Assembly (NCBI RefSeq): GCF_029227915.1
Contig: NC_079888.1
Span: forward strand, 806,001 to 870,000
Origin: Hydractinia symbiolongicarpus
Lineage: Eukaryota; Cnidaria; Hydrozoa; Anthoathecata; Hydractiniidae
Length of the DNA stretch: 64,000 nucleotides
Direction: 5' to 3'
How positions within the stretch are numbered: position 1 is the stretch's first letter; each line of letters begins with the position of its first letter. The notes under the pieces were generated by a model. It saw only the letters and a list, made by a program, of their open reading frames with translations, did no database searches and was not told the origin of the DNA. Positions 1-10,073 of this stretch are shown in pieces. The translations under genes and the position numbers were made by a program.

Positions 1-751
1 GCCGTTAAAAGCGATACAACTTAGTAATATCGGAACAAAATCACTAAATACATGTTGGTACGAATATGTGACGCAACCGTTGTAACTGAAACGGATTGAC
101 ACCGTTAAAAAGACAATGAAATGTAGTTTTTGAAACTGTCTCTATTTCTTCAGCGTGAACTAACGGATAGGATTGGTCTCACAGTAAAAAATGACTTATT
201 TATCGAAATTTTTAAATGAAGCGCTACCACAGGATCCAGTGTAATCGCTGAGTTCCGGCAATTATGTCGAGTTAAAAAGTATGTTATTTCTTGGAGTTCA
301 ATTGGCTCATTTATCACATTTATCAGGTCACAGTCCAGAATCATTTCAACTAAGTCCCACAGTCAATCGGTTCACCGTTAAAAGCGATACAACTTAGTAA
401 TATCGGAACAAAATCACTAAATACATGTTGGTACGAATATGTGACGCAACCGATGTAACTCAAACGGATTGACACCGTTAAAAAGACAATGAAATGTAGT
501 TTTTGAAACTGTCTCTATTTCTTCAGCGTGAACTAACGGATACGATTGGTCCCACAGTAAAAAAATAACTTATTAATCTTAATTTTTAAATGAAGCACTA
601 CCACACCGCCCAGTGTAATCGCTGAGTTTCATTAATCCTGTCAAATTAAAAAGAATGTTATTCATTGGAGTCCAATTGCCTCATTTATCACATTTATCAG
701 GTCACAGTCCAGAATCAGTTGAACTAAGTCCCACAGTTAATCGGTTCACCG

Positions 752-1124
752 TTAAAAGCGATACAACTTAGTAATATCGGAACAAAGTCACTAAATACAT
801 GTTGGTAAGAATATGTGACGCAACCGTTGTAACTCAAACGGATTGACACCGTTAAAAAGACAATGAAATGTAGTTTTTGAAACTGTCTCTATTTCTTCAG
901 TGTGAACTAACGGATAGGATTGGTCCCACAGTAAAAAATGACTTATTTATCGAAATTTTTAAATGAAGCGCTACCACAGGGTCCAGTGTAATTGCTGAGT
1001 TCCAGCAATTATGTCGAGTTAAAAAGATTGTCATTCCTAGGAGACCAAGTGACTCATTTCTCACATTTAGCAGGTCACAGTCCAGAATCAGTTCAATTAA
1101 GTCCCACAGTCAATCGTTTCAGTC
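752..1124 (+). repeat. Representative satellite monomer (373 bp) with internal landmarks
   Basis: This unit serves as a map of the monomer. The palindrome ACATGT is at 797-802. CCGTT is at 824-828, AACGG at 837-841 and CCGTT again at 849-853. TAACGG is at 908-913 and ATTGG at 919-923. The decamer GTCCCACAGT is at 923-932 and again at 1101-1110, 178 bp apart. The A/T tract AAATTTTTAAAT is at 953-964, and the palindrome AGCGCT is at 967-972. Many other monomers also carry the 8-bp palindrome CCAATTGG (for example 2165-2172), which this one lacks. There is no open reading frame of note in this unit. Confidence 0.9.
824..853. other. Alternating CCGTT / AACGG inverted-repeat motif (example)
   Basis: The order is CCGTT, 8 bases, AACGG, 7 bases, CCGTT, so the middle AACGG can pair with either flanking pentamer. 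The arrangement recurs in nearly every monomer at about 372-bp spacing. A further TAACGG follows about 55 bp downstream. Seen directly: the pentamers and their spacing. Known: YAACKG is the consensus of animal Myb sites, and AACGG is the core of plant MSA elements bound by three-repeat Myb proteins. Whether any protein binds here is inference. The stems are short, so a stable hairpin is doubtful. Confidence 0.6.
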
Positions 1125-2611
1125 TTAAAAGCGATACAACTTAGTAATACCGGAAGAAATCGCTAAATACATGTTGTTATGAATCTTTGACGCAACCGTT
1201 GTAACTCAAACGGATTGACACCGTTAGAAAGTCAATGAAATCTAGTTTTTGAAACTGTCTCTATTTCTCCAGCGCGAACTAACGGCTAGGATTGGTCCCA
1301 CAGTAAAAAAAAATGACATATTTATCTTAATTTTTAAATAAAGCGCTCCCACAGCGCCCAGTGTAATCGCTGAGTTCCGGCAATCATGTCGAGTTAAAAA
1401 GAATGTTATTTCTTGGAGTCCATTTGGCTCATTTATCACATTTATCAGGTCACAGTCCAGAATCAGTTCAACTAAGTCCCACAGTCAATCGGTTCACCGT
1501 TAAAAGTGATACAACTTAGTAATATCGGAACAAAATCACTAAATACATGTTGGTACGAATATGTGAAGCAATCGTTGTAACTAAAACGGATTGACACCGT
1601 TAGAAAGTCAATGAAAGGTACTTTTTGAAACTGTCTCTATTTCTTCAGCGTGAACTAACGGATAGGATTGGTCCCACAGTAAAAAATTACTAGTTTATCG
1701 AAATTTTTAAATAAAGCGCTACCACAGGGTCCAGTGTAATCGCTGAGTTCCGGCAATCATGTCAAGTTAAAAAGAATGTTATTTCTTGGAGTTCAATTGG
1801 CTCATTTATCACATTTATAAGGTCACAGTCCAGAAACAGTTCAATTCATTCCCACAGTCAATCGTTTCACTTTTAAAAGCGATACAAATTAGTAAGATCG
1901 GAACAAATCGCTAAATACATGTTGGTACGAATACGTGAAGCAACCGTTGTAACTAAAACGGATTGACACCGTTAAAAAGACAATGAAATGTAGTTTTTGA
2001 AACTGTCTCTATTTGTTCAGAGTGAACTAACAGATAGGATTGGTCCCACAGTAAAAAATGACTTATTTATCGAAATCTTTAAATGAAGCGCTACCACAGG
2101 GTCCAGTGTAATCGCTGAGTTCCGGCAATCCTGTCAAATTAAGAAGAATGTCATTCCTTGGAGTCCAATTGGCTCATTTATCACATTTATAAGATCACAG
2201 TCCAAAATCAGTCCAATTAAGTCCCACAGGAAATCGTTTCACTTTTAAAAGCTATACAACTTAGTAATATCGGACAAAATCACTAAATACATGTTGGTAC
2301 AAATTGTTGACGCAACCGTTGTAACTCAAACGGATTGCCACCGTTAAAAAGACAATGAAATGTAGTTCTTGAAACTGTCTCTATTTCTTCAGCGTGAACT
2401 AACGGCTAGGATTGGTCCCACAGTAAAAAATGACTTATTAATCTTTATTTTTAAATGAAGCACTACCACACGGCCAGTGTAACCGCTGAGTTTCATTAAT
2501 CCTGTCAAATTAAGAAGAATGTCATTCCTTGGAGTCCAATTGGCTCATTTATCACATTTATCAGGTCACAGTCCAGAATCAGTTGAACTAAGTCCCACAG
2601 TTAATCGGTTC

Positions 2612-4852
2612 GCCGTTAAAAGCGATACAACTTAGTAATATCGGAACAAAATCACTAAATACATGTTGGTACGAATATGTGACGCAACCGTTGTAACTGA
2701 AACGGATTGACACCGTTAAAAAGACAATGAAATGTAGTTTTTGAAACTGTCTCTATTTCTTCAGCGTGAACTAACGGATAGGATTGGTCTCACAGTAAAA
2801 AATGACTTATTTATCGAAATTTTTAAATGAAGCGCTACCACAGGATCCAGTGTAATCGCTGAGTTCCGGCAATTATGTCGAGTTAAAAAGTATGTTATTT
2901 CTTGGAGTTCAATTGGCTCATTTATCACATTTATCAGGTCACAGTCCAGAATCATTTCAACTAAGTCCCACAGTCAATCGGTTCACCGTTAAAAGCGATA
3001 CAACTTAGTAATATCGGAACAAAATCACTAAATACATGTTGGTACGAATATGTGACGCAACCGATGTAACTCAAACGGATTGACACCGTTAAAAAGACAA
3101 TGAAATGTAGTTTTTGAAACTGTCTCTATTTCTTCAGCGTGAACTAACGGATACGATTTGTCCCACAGTAAAAAAATAACTTATTAATCTTAATTTTTAA
3201 ATGAAGCACTACCACACCGCCCAGTGTAATCGCTGAGTTTCACTAATCCTGTCAAATTAAAAAGAATGTTATTCATTGGAGTCCAATTGCCTCATTTATC
3301 ACATTTATCAGGTCACAGTCCAGAATCAGTTGAACTAAGTCCCACAGTTAATCGGTTCACCGTTAAAAGCGATACAACTTAGTAATATCGGAACAAAGTC
3401 ACTAAATACATGTTGGTAAGAATATGTGACGCAACCGTTGTAACTCAAACGGATTGACACCGTTAAAAAGACAATGAAATGTAGTTTTTGAAACTGTCTC
3501 TATTTCTTCAGTGTGAACTAACGGATAGGATTGGTCCCACAGTAAAAAATGACTTATTTATCGAAATTTTTAAATGAAGCGCTACCACAGGGTCCAGTGT
3601 AATTGCTGAGTTCCAGCAATTATGTCGAGTTAAAAAGATTGTCATTCCTAGGAGACCAAGTGACTCATTTCTCACATTTAGCAGGTCACAGTCCAGAATC
3701 AGTTCAATTAAGTCCCACAGTCAATCGTTTCAGTCTTAAAAGCGATACAACTTAGTAATACCGGAAGAAATCGCTAAATACATGTTGTTATGAATCTTTG
3801 ACGCAACCGTTGTAACTCAAACGGATTGACACCGTTAGAAAGTCAATGAAATCTAGTTTTTGAAACTGTCTCTATTTCTCCAGCGCGAACTAACGGCTAG
3901 GATTGGTCCCACAGTAAAAAAAAATGACATATTTATCTTAATTTTTAAATAAAGCGCTCCCACAGCGCCCAGTGTAATCGCTGAGTTCCGGCAATCATGT
4001 CGAGTTAAAAAGAATGTTATTTCTTGGAGTCCATTTGGCTCATTTATCACATTTATCAGGTCACAGTCCAGAATCAGTTCAACTAAGTCCCACAGTCAAT
4101 CGGTTCACCGTTAAAAGTGATACAACTTAGTAATATCGGAACAAAATCACTAAATACATGTTGGTACGAATATGTGAAGCAACCGTTGTAACTAAAACGG
4201 ATTGACACCGTTAGAAAGTCAATGAAAGGTACTTTTTGAAACTGTCTCTATTTCTTCAGCGTGAACTAACGGATAGGATTGGTCCCACAGTAAAAAATTA
4301 CTAGTTTATCGAAATTTTTAAATAAAGCGCTACCACAGGGTCCAGTGTAATCGCTGAGTTCCGGCAATCATGTCAAGTTAAAAAGAATGTTATTTCTTGG
4401 AGTTCAATTGGCTCATTTATCACATTTATAAGGTCACAGTCCAGAAACAGTTGAACTAAGTCCCACAGTTAATCGGTTCACCGTTAAAAGCGATACAACT
4501 TAGTAATATCGGAACAAAATCACTAAATACATGTTGGTACGAATATGTGACGCAACCGTTGTAACTCAAACGGATTGACACCGTTAAAAAGACAATGAAA
4601 TGTAGTTTTTGAAACTGTCTCTATTTGTTCAGAGTGAACTAACAGATAGGATTGGTCCCACAGTAAAAAATGACTTATTTATCGAAATCTTTAAATGAAG
4701 CGCTACCACAGGGTCCAGTGTAATCGCTGAGTTCCGGCAATCCTGTCAAATTAAGAAGAATGTCATTCCTTGGAGTCCAATTGGCTCATTTATCACATTT
4801 ATCAGGTCACAGTCCAGAATCAGTTGAACTAAGTCCCACAGTTAATCGGTTC
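2612..4852 (+). repeat. Region A higher-order repeat, copy 2 (hexamer, 2241 bp, one monomer lost)
   Basis: Monomer starts are 2616, 2989, 3363, 3736, 4111 and 4484. The copy follows copy 1 at offset 2611 up to about 4450. There the segment to about 4620 matches an a1/a2-like sequence instead. The copy-1 variant TTTGTTCAGAGTG then reappears at 4626, again at offset 2611. Near 4790 it jumps from a6-like to a7-like sequence, so one monomer is missing (2241 = 2611 - 370). Unequal exchange inside the shared stretch GGCTCATTTATCACATTTA explains the loss. Confidence 0.85.
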
Positions 4853-6790
4853 GCCGTTAAAAGCGATACAACTTAGTAATATCGGAACAAAATCACTAAA
4901 TACATGTTGGTACGAATATGTGACGCAACCGTTGTAACTGAAACGGATTGACACCGTTAAAAAGACAATGAAATGTAGTTTTTGAAACTGTCTCTATTTC
5001 TTCAGCGTGAACTAACGGATAGGATTGGTCTCACAGTAAAAAATGACTTATTTATCGAAATTTTTAAATGAAGCGCTACCACAGGATCCAGTGTAATCGC
5101 TGAGTTCCGGCAATTATGTCGAGTTAAAAAGTATGTTATTTCTTGGAGTTCAATTGGCTCATTTATCACATTTATCAGGTCACAGTCCAGAATCATTTCA
5201 ACTAAGTCCCACAGTCAATCGGTTCACCGTTAAAAGCGATACAACTTAGTAATATCGGAACAAAATCACTAAATACATGTTGGTACGAATATGTGACGCA
5301 ACCGATGTAACTCAAACGGATTGACACCGTTAAAAAGACAATGAAATGTAGTTTTTGAAACTGTCTCTATTTCTTCAGCGTGAACTAACGGATACGATTG
5401 GTCCCACAGTAAAAAAATAACTTATTAATCTTAATTTTTAAATGAAGCACTACCACACCGCCCAGTGTAATCGCTGAGTTTCATTAATCCTGTCAAATTA
5501 AAAAGAATGTTATTCATTGGAGTCCAATTGCCTCATTTATCACATTTATCAGGTCACAGTCCAGAATCAGTTGAACTAAGTCCCACAGTTAATCGGTTCA
5601 CCGTTAAAAGCGATACAACTTAGTAATATCGGAACATATTCACTAAATACATGTTGGTAAGAATATGTGACGCAACCGTTGTAACTCAAACGGATTGACA
5701 CCGTTAAAAAGACAATGAAATGTAGTTTTTGAAACTGTCTCTATTTCTTCAGTGTGAACTAACGGATAGGATTGGTCCCACAGTAAAAAATGACTTATTT
5801 ATCGAAATTTTTAAATGAAGCGCTACCACAGGGTCCAGTGTAATTGCTGAGTTCCAGCAATTATGTCGAGTTAAAAAGATTGTCATTCCTAGGAGACCAA
5901 GTGACTCATTTCTCACATTTAGCAGGTCACAGTCCAGAATCAGTTCAATTAAGTCCCACAGTCAATCGTTTCAGTCTTAAAAGCGATACAACTTAGTAAT
6001 ACCGGAAGAAATAGCTAAATACATGTTGTTATGAATCTTTGACGCAACCGTTGTAACTCAAACGGATTGACACCGTTAGAAAGTCAATGAAATCTAGTTT
6101 TTGAAACTGTCTCTATTTCTCCAGCGCGAACTAACGGCTAGGATTGGTCCCACAGTAAAAAAAAATGACATATTTATCTTAATTTTTAAATAAAGCGCTC
6201 CCACAGCGCCCAGTGTAATCGCTGAGTTCCGGCAATCATGTCGAGTTAAAAAGAATGTTATTTCTTGGAGTCCATTTGGCTCATTTATCACATTTATCAG
6301 GTCACAGTCCAGAATCAGTTCAACTAAGTCCCACAGTCAATCGGTTCACCGTTAAAAGTGATACAACTTAGTAATATCGGAACAAAATCACTAAATACAT
6401 GTTGGTACGAATATGTGAAGCAACCGTTGTAACTAAAACGGATTGACACCGTTAGAAAGTCAATGAAAGGTACTTTTTGAAACTGTCTCTATTTCTTCAG
6501 CGTGAACTAACGGATAGGATTGGTCCCACAGTAAAAAATTACTAGTTTATCGAAATTTTTAAATAAAGCGCTACCACAGGGTCCAGTGTAATCGCTGAGT
6601 TCCGGCAATCATGTCAAGTTAAAAAGAATGTTATTTCTTGGAGTTCAATTGGCTCATTTATCACATTTATAAGGTCACAGTCCAGAAACAGTTCAATTCA
6701 TTCCCACAGTCAATCGTTTCACTTTTAAAAGCGATACAAATTAGTAAGATCGGAACAAATCGCTAAATACATGTTGGTACGAATACGTGA
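4853..6790 (+). repeat. Region A higher-order repeat, copy 3 (partial) running into region B
   Basis: Monomer starts are 4857, 5230, 5604, 5977, 6352 and 6725. The copy matches copy 1 at offset 4852, with private changes (for example GAACATATTCAC near 5634 in place of GAACAAAGTCAC, and AAATAGC near 6010). Near 6788 it leaves the copy-1 pattern: GACGCAATCG replaces GAAGCAACCG and the sequence continues into region B. The equivalent monomer at 59115 also leads from A-type to B-type sequence, so this is probably the older junction and copy 1 is the rearranged one. Confidence 0.83.
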
Positions 6791-9329
6791 CGCAATCGTT
6801 GTAACTCAAACGGATTGACACCGTTAGAAAGTCAATGAAAAGTAGTGTTTGAAACTGTCTCTGTTTTTTCAGCGCGAACTAACGGCTAGGATTGGTTCCA
6901 CAGTAAAAAATGACTTATTTATCTAAATTTTTAAATGAAGCGCTACCACAGGGTCCAGTGTAATCGTGGAGTTCCGGCAATCATGTCGAGTTAAAAAGAA
7001 TGTTATTTCTTGGAGTCCAAATGGCTCATTTATCACATTTATAAGGTCACAGTCCAGAATCAGTTCAATTAAGTCCCCCAGTCAATTGTTTCACTTTTAA
7101 AAGCGATACAACTTAGTAAGATCGGAAAAAATCGCTAAATACATGTTGGTACGAATATGTGAAGCAACCGTTGTAAGTCAAACGGATTGACACCGTTAGA
7201 AAGTCAATGAAATGTAGTTTTTGAAACTGTCTCTACTTCTTCAGCGCGAACTAACGGCTAGGATTGGTCCCACAGTAAAAAATGATTTATTTATCTAAAT
7301 TTTTAAATAAAGCGCTACCAAAGGGTCCAGTCTAATCGTTGAGTTCCGGCAATCATGTCGAGTTAAAAAGAATGTTATTTCTTGGAGTCCAATTGGCTCA
7401 TTTATCACATTTATAAGGTCACAGTCCGGAATCAGTTCAATTAAGTCCCACAGTCAATCGTTTCACTTTTACAAGCGACACAACTTAGTAATATCGGAAA
7501 AAACCCTAAATACATGTTGGTACGAATATGTGAAGCAACCGTTGTAACTCAAACGGATTGACACCGTTAGAAAGTCAATGAAAGGTAGTTTTTGAAACTG
7601 TCTCTAATTCTTCAGTGCGAACTACCGGATAGGATTGGTCCCACAGCAAAAAAATGACTTATTTATCAAAATTTTTAAATGAAGCGCTACCACAGGGTCC
7701 AGTGTAATCGTTGAGTTCCGGCAATCATGTAGAGTTAAAAAGAATGTTATTTCTGGGAGTCTAATTGGCTCATTTATCACACTTATAAGGTCACAGTCCA
7801 GAATCAGTTCAATTAAGTCCCACAGTCAATCGTTTCACTTTTAAAAGCGATACAACTTAGTAATATCAGAAAAAATCGCTAAATACATGTTGGTACGAAT
7901 GTGTGAAGCCACCGTTGTAACTCAAACGGATTGACACCGTTAGAAAGTCGATGAAAGGTGGTTTTTGAAACTGTGTCTATTTCTTCAGCGTGAACTAACG
8001 AATAGGATTGATCCCACAGTAAAAAATGGCTTATTTATCCAAATTTTTGAAGGAAGCGCTACTAAAGGGTCCAGTGTAATCGTTGAGTTCCGGCAATCAT
8101 GTCGAGTTAAAAAGAATGTTATTTCTTGGAGTCCAATTGGCTCATTTATCACCTTTATCAGGTCACAGTCCAGAATCAGTTCAACTAATTCCCACAGTCA
8201 ATCGGTTCACCGTTAAAAGCGATACAACTTAGTAATATCGGAACAAAATCACTAAATACATGTTGGTACGAATATGTGAAGCAACCGTTGTAACTCAAAC
8301 GGAATGACACCGTTAGAAAGTTAATGAAAGGTAGTTTTTGAAATTGTCTCTACTTCTTCAGCGCGAACTAACGGCTAGGATTGGTCCCACAGTAAAAAAT
8401 GATTTATTTATCTAAATTTTTAAATAAAGCGCTACCAAAGGGTCCAGTCTAATCGTTGAGTTCCGGCCATCATGTCGAGTTAAAAAGAATGTTATTTCTT
8501 GGAGTCCAATTGGCTCATTTATCACATTTATAAGGTCACAGTCCGGAATCAGTTCAATTAAGTCCCACAGTCAATCGTTTCACTTTTACAAGCGATACAA
8601 CTTAGTAATATCGGAAAAAACGCTAAATACATGTTGGTACGAATATGTGAAGCAACCGTTGTAACTCAAACGGATTGACACCATTAGAAAGTCAATAAAA
8701 GGTAGTTTTTGAAACTGTCTCTATTTCTTCAGTGCGAACTACCGGATAGGATTGGTCCCACAGCAAAAAAATGACTTATTTATCTAAATTTTTAAATGAA
8801 GCGCTACCACAGGGTCCAGTGTAATCGTTGAGTTCCGGCAATCATGTAGAGTTAAAAAGAATGTTATTTCTGGGAGTCTAATTGGCTCATTTATCACACT
8901 TATAAGGTCACAGTCCAGAATCAGTTCAATTAAGTCCCACAGTCAATCGTTTCACTTTTAAAAGCGATACAACTTAGTAATATCAGAAAAAATCGCTAAA
9001 TACATGTTGGTACGAATGTGTGAAGCAACCGTTGTAACTCAAACGGATTGACACCGTTAGAAAGTCGATGAAAGGTGGTTTTTGAAACTGTCTCTATTTC
9101 TTCAGCGTGAACTAACGAATAGGATTGATCCCACAGTAAAAAATGGCTTATTTATCCAAATTTTTGAATGAAGCGCTACCAAAGGGTCCAGTGTAATCGT
9201 TGAGTTCCGGCAATCATGTCGAGTTAAAAAGAATGTTATTTCTTGGAGTCCAATTGGTTCATTTATGACCTTTATCAGGTCACAGTCCAGAATCAGTTCA
9301 ACTAATTCCCACAGTCAATCGGTTCACCG
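6791..9329 (+). repeat. Region B entry: two U-V-T trimers (1117-bp period)
   Basis: After the end of the A-like monomer, starts are 7097 (U), 7469 (V), 7841 (T), 8213 (U), 8586 (V) and 8958 (T). Type U carries ATGATTTATTTATC and GTCCAGTCTAATCG. Type V has TTACAAGCG, AGTGCGAACTACCGG and TTCTGGGAGTCTAATT. Type T has ATCAGAAAAAATCGC, GAATGTGTGAAG, TAACGAATAGGATTGATCCC and TATCCAAATTTTTGAATG. Marker spacing between the trimers is 1117 bp. The first U differs at its front (GTAAGTCAAACGG near 7174), a variant found again at 59562 in B'. Confidence 0.82.
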
Positions 9330-10073
9330 TTAAAAGCGATACAACTTAGTAATATCGGAACAAAATCACTAAATACATGTTGGTACGAATATGTGAAGCA
9401 ACCGTTGTAACTCAAACGGATTGACACCGTTAGAAAGTTAATGAAAGGTAGTTTTTGAAACTGTCTCTATTTCTTCAGCGCGAACTAACGGCTAGGATTG
9501 GTCCCACAGCAAAAAAAGACTTATTTATCTTAGTTTTTAAATGAAGCGCTCCCACAGCGCCCAGGGTAATCGCTGTGTTCCAGCAATTATTTCGAGTTAA
9601 AAAGAATGATATTTCTTGGATTCCGATTGGCTCATTTATCACATTTATAAAATCACAGTCCAGAATCAGTTCAATTAAGTCCCACAGTCAATCGTTTCAC
9701 TTTTAAAAGCGATACAACTTAGTAATATCGGAAAAAACGCTAAATACATGTTGGTACGAATATGTGAAGCAACCGTTGTAACTCAAACGGATTGACACCG
9801 TTAGAAAGTTAATGAAAGGTAGTTTTTGAAACTGTCTCTATTTCTTCAGCGCGAACTAACGGCTAGGATTGGTCCCACAGTAAAAAAAGACTTATTTATC
9901 TTAGTTTTTAAATGAAGCGCTCCCACAGCGCCCAGGGTAATCGCTGTGTTCCGGCAATTATTTCGAGTTAAAAAGAATGATATTTCTTGGATTCCGATTG
10001 GCTCATTTATCACATTTATAAGATCACAGTCCAGAATCAGTTCAATTAAGTCCCACAGTCAATCGTTTCACTT
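9330..10073 (+). repeat. Tandem pair of type P monomers
   Basis: Starts are 9330 and 9703. Both carry AAAAAAAGACTTATTTATC, CTTAGTTTTTAAATG, CCCAGGGTAATCGCTGTG, AATGATATTTCTTGGATTCC and AAGTTAATGAAAGG. The front parts differ: the first begins CACCGTTAAAAGCG, the second ACTTTTAAAAGCG with GGAAAAAACGC. This looks like a one-monomer duplication, because elsewhere in region B a P is normally followed by a Q. Confidence 0.78.

Larger units (their letters stand above)
1..2611 (+). repeat. Region A higher-order repeat, copy 1 (heptamer, 2611 bp)
   Basis: Monomer starts are 5, 378, 752, 1125, 1500, 1873 and 2245 (types a1-a7). The same series recurs at offset 2611, with very few differences seen by eye (for example GATTGG near 545 against GATTTG in copy 2; CAATCG near 1570 against CAACCG). 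Type marks include ATTGTTGACGC with GGATTGCCACC in a7, GGTAAGAATATG in a3, and TAATACCGGAAG in a4. The sixth monomer is a hybrid: its front half matches the last monomer of copy 3, but from about 1938 it diverges from it. Confidence 0.88.

Noticed and set aside
150-344. Recurrent 64-70-residue open reading frames, mostly on the minus strand (150-344, 2761-2955, 5002-5196, 10588-10782, 30675-30869 and others; plus-strand examples at 7965-8216, 55887-56087, 60102-60308)
   Set aside because: They recur only because the monomers recur. The start codon of the 150-344 type depends on one base (AATCATT in place of the common AATCAGT). Most monomers lack the frame, the products resemble no family I recognise, and no promoter or gene context is visible.
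953-964. TATA-like or terminator role for AAATTTTTAAAT and TTTTT runs
   Set aside because: These A/T tracts are part of every monomer and have no associated transcript unit. They are more simply read as bent or nucleosome-positioning sequence.
1091-1110. tRNA-like B box (GTTCAATTAAGTCCC resembling GGTTCGANTCC) that could mark an RNA polymerase III gene
   Set aside because: There are two extra bases in the middle, no matching A box at the right distance, and no cloverleaf. The resemblance is chance.
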